Source: RI-92 sp037384645 (GTDB lineage Bacteria > Pseudomonadota > Gammaproteobacteria > UBA6429 > Thiohalophilaceae). From it: DNA of 14,947 nucleotides. Position 1 is the first letter of the stretch. Every line of letters starts with the position of its first letter. The notes beneath the pieces were generated by a model. It was not told the DNA's origin. It did no database searches and saw only the letters and a list, made by a program, of their open reading frames with translations. Location of the stretch: the NCBI GenBank assembly GCA_037384645.1, contig JARRNT010000073.1:1-14947 (forward strand), in the 5' to 3' direction. The position numbers were made by a program, and so were the translations under genes. Below are positions 13,527 to 14,947 of the stretch, piece after piece.

Positions 13527-14947
13527 GTGGCACAGGCGAAAGCGAAACCAAAAAATGACCGGGCACCGTTATCTGCGCATGTCCAGCGCGGCCTGCGTGA
13601 GGGCGCGGTGTTTATTGCCCTGTTTATCGCTGCCTACGTCCTGGTCGCCCTGGTGACATATGCGCCCAGCGACCCTGGCTGGTCACAAAGCGGCCATGTT
13701 GCCCATGTGCATAACATGGGTGGGCTGGCAGGGGCCTGGTTCGCCGATATCGTGCTGGCGCTGTTTGGCTACCTGGCCTACTTGATTCCCCTCATGCTGG
13801 CCTATGCAGGCTGGCTGATATTTCGCCAATTACCGATTCGCCAGGAGGAATGGCGAGGCCTGTCACTGCGTGGGGTCGGATTCATATTCACCCTGGGTGC
13901 CAGTTGCGGCCTGGCCAGCCTGTATGACTATCGCGACGCCAGCCAGTTGCCACAAAACGTGAATGCCGGCGGCATCCTGGGCGACCTGGTGCGGCATGGC
14001 ATGACCTATGCCTTTAACGAGCTGGGCGCGACCCTGTTGCTGCTGGCCCTGTTTTTCAGCGGATTCACCCTGTTTACCAATTTTTCCTGGCTCAAACTCA
14101 TGGACGTCGTGGGTGCCGCGACCCTTAAGAGCATCGCCTGGGTGCACGACCGCAGCCTGTTGCTGATTGACTGGATCCGGGATAGGCGCCACCAGGCACC
14201 CGAGGAAGAAGAGCTGGCCCGGGCCACCCTCAAAAAGCAAAAGGCCGAGATCGTGAAACGGCCACCGCCGCGTATCGAGCCGGTGATCAAGGAACCCAAG
14301 ATCAGCGTGCGCGAACAAAAGGAACGCCAGGTCCCGTTGTTCCGGACCGAGGGGGAAAGCGAGCTGCCGCCGCTGTCCCTGCTGGACGAACTCAAGCCCT
14401 CCACGAATCCGGTATCCAAGGAAGCCCTGGAGGCCATTTCCCGCCAGGTTGAGCTCAAACTGGCCGATTTTGGCGTGGAAGTCCAGGTCGTGGCAGTCCA
14501 CCCGGGACCGGTCGTCACCCGCTATGAGCTGCAACCGGCCGCGGGGGTCAAGGTCAGCCAGATCACCAACCTGGCCAAGGACCTGGCCCGGGCCCTGTCC
14601 GCCATCAGTGTCCGGGTGGTGGAAGTGATTCCAGGCAAAACCACGGTTGGCCTGGAAATCCCCAATGAAGAGCGGGAAGTGGTGCAACTGGTGGAGACCC
14701 TCAAATCCGACGTCTTCGAACATGCCAAGTCGCCCCTGACCCTGGCCCTGGGCAAGGACATCAGCGGTTTCCCGGTGGTGGCCGACCTGGCCAAGATGCC
14801 GCACCTGCTGGTAGCCGGTACCACCGGCGCCGGTAAATCCGTGGCGCTCAATGCCATGTTGCTGAGCATCCTCTACAACGCCAAACCAGAGGATGTGCGT
14901 CTCATCATGATCGACCCCAAGATGCTGGAGCTGTCGGTCTACGAGGG
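13527..14947 (+). CDS. ftsK: DNA translocase FtsK, N-terminal part
   Basis: Septum-anchored DNA pump that helps chromosome-dimer resolution and cell division. The frame is open to the right edge; 473 complete codons are seen. GTG at 13527 is the first possible start, six bases after the start of an in-frame TAA; the ribosome binding site is poor. An N-terminal membrane domain has helices at about 26-46, 70-95, 116-134 and 166-188. A short charged linker (about 215-290) follows, far shorter than the long linker of E. coli FtsK, so this is the compact SpoIIIE-like form. The alpha and beta motor domains begin near 295, with Walker A GTTGAGKS at 431-438 and Walker B RLIMIDPK at 458-465. The rest of the motor and the gamma domain lie outside the window. 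Downstream order in relatives is lolA. Confidence 0.97.
   Translation, partial: MAQAKAKPKNDRAPLSAHVQRGLREGAVFIALFIAAYVLVALVTYAPSDPGWSQSGHVAHVHNMGGLAGAWFADIVLALFGYLAYLIPLMLAYAGWLIFRQLPIRQEEWRGLSLRGVGFIFTLGASCGLASLYDYRDASQLPQNVNAGGILGDLVRHGMTYAFNELGATLLLLALFFSGFTLFTNFSWLKLMDVVGAATLKSIAWVHDRSLLLIDWIRDRRHQAPEEEELARATLKKQKAEIVKRPPPRIEPVIKEPKISVREQKERQVPLFRTEGESELPPLSLLDELKPSTNPVSKEALEAISRQVELKLADFGVEVQVVAVHPGPVVTRYELQPAAGVKVSQITNLAKDLARALSAISVRVVEVIPGKTTVGLEIPNEEREVVQLVETLKSDVFEHAKSPLTLALGKDISGFPVVADLAKMPHLLVAGTTGAGKSVALNAMLLSILYNAKPEDVRLIMIDPKMLELSVYE

Noticed and set aside
13863..14804. 313-residue minus-strand reading frame, Gln/Gly rich
   Set aside because: Antisense shadow of ftsK, whose plus-strand frame has membrane helices and Walker motifs.

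Overview
This 14.9 kb window looks like core chromosome of a gammaproteobacterium of moderate GC. The proteins closely resemble E. coli and Pseudomonas homologues (IF1, ClpS, ClpA, Icd and TrxB are near full-length matches to the family pattern). The gene order follows the block I recall from both lineages: rluE, icd, cspD, clpS, clpA, infA, bpt, aat, trxB, ftsK. I cannot fix the genus. I see no insertion sequence, prophage, CRISPR array, tRNA or rRNA.

Left part (1-4709): the 5' part of rluE (23S rRNA pseudouridine synthase) runs off the left edge on the minus strand. An AT-rich divergent spacer follows, then a large membrane-anchored PAS-GGDEF-EAL protein on the plus strand, then icd (NADP isocitrate dehydrogenase). 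A hairpin separates icd from convergent cspD.

Middle part (4710-7839): cspD (minus) diverges from clpS-clpA (plus), as in E. coli. clpSA ends in a strong bidirectional terminator.

Minus-strand block (7918-12252), in transcription order: trxB, a FemAB-like/GNAT-fold protein (PF04339/COG3146 type), aat, bpt, a 78-aa protein of unknown function, and infA. The FemAB-like gene, aat and bpt are tightly packed (1-nt gap, then 8-nt overlap). The small gene and infA appear to have their own promoters.

Right part (12401-14947): ald (alanine dehydrogenase) diverges from trxB. Then comes the 5' part of ftsK with a GTG start, which runs off the right edge.

Functionally, the window holds a complete bacterial N-degron pathway. 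Aat and Bpt attach leucine or phenylalanine to secondary destabilising N-termini, ClpS recognises the resulting N-degrons, and ClpA unfolds the substrate for ClpP (not in the window). The main additions to the conserved backbone are the GGDEF-EAL gene between rluE and icd, the FemAB-like transferase coupled to aat-bpt, the 78-aa protein between bpt and infA, and ald in the position lrp has in E. coli. These additions, and several dyad-rich intergenic regions, are the most interesting parts.
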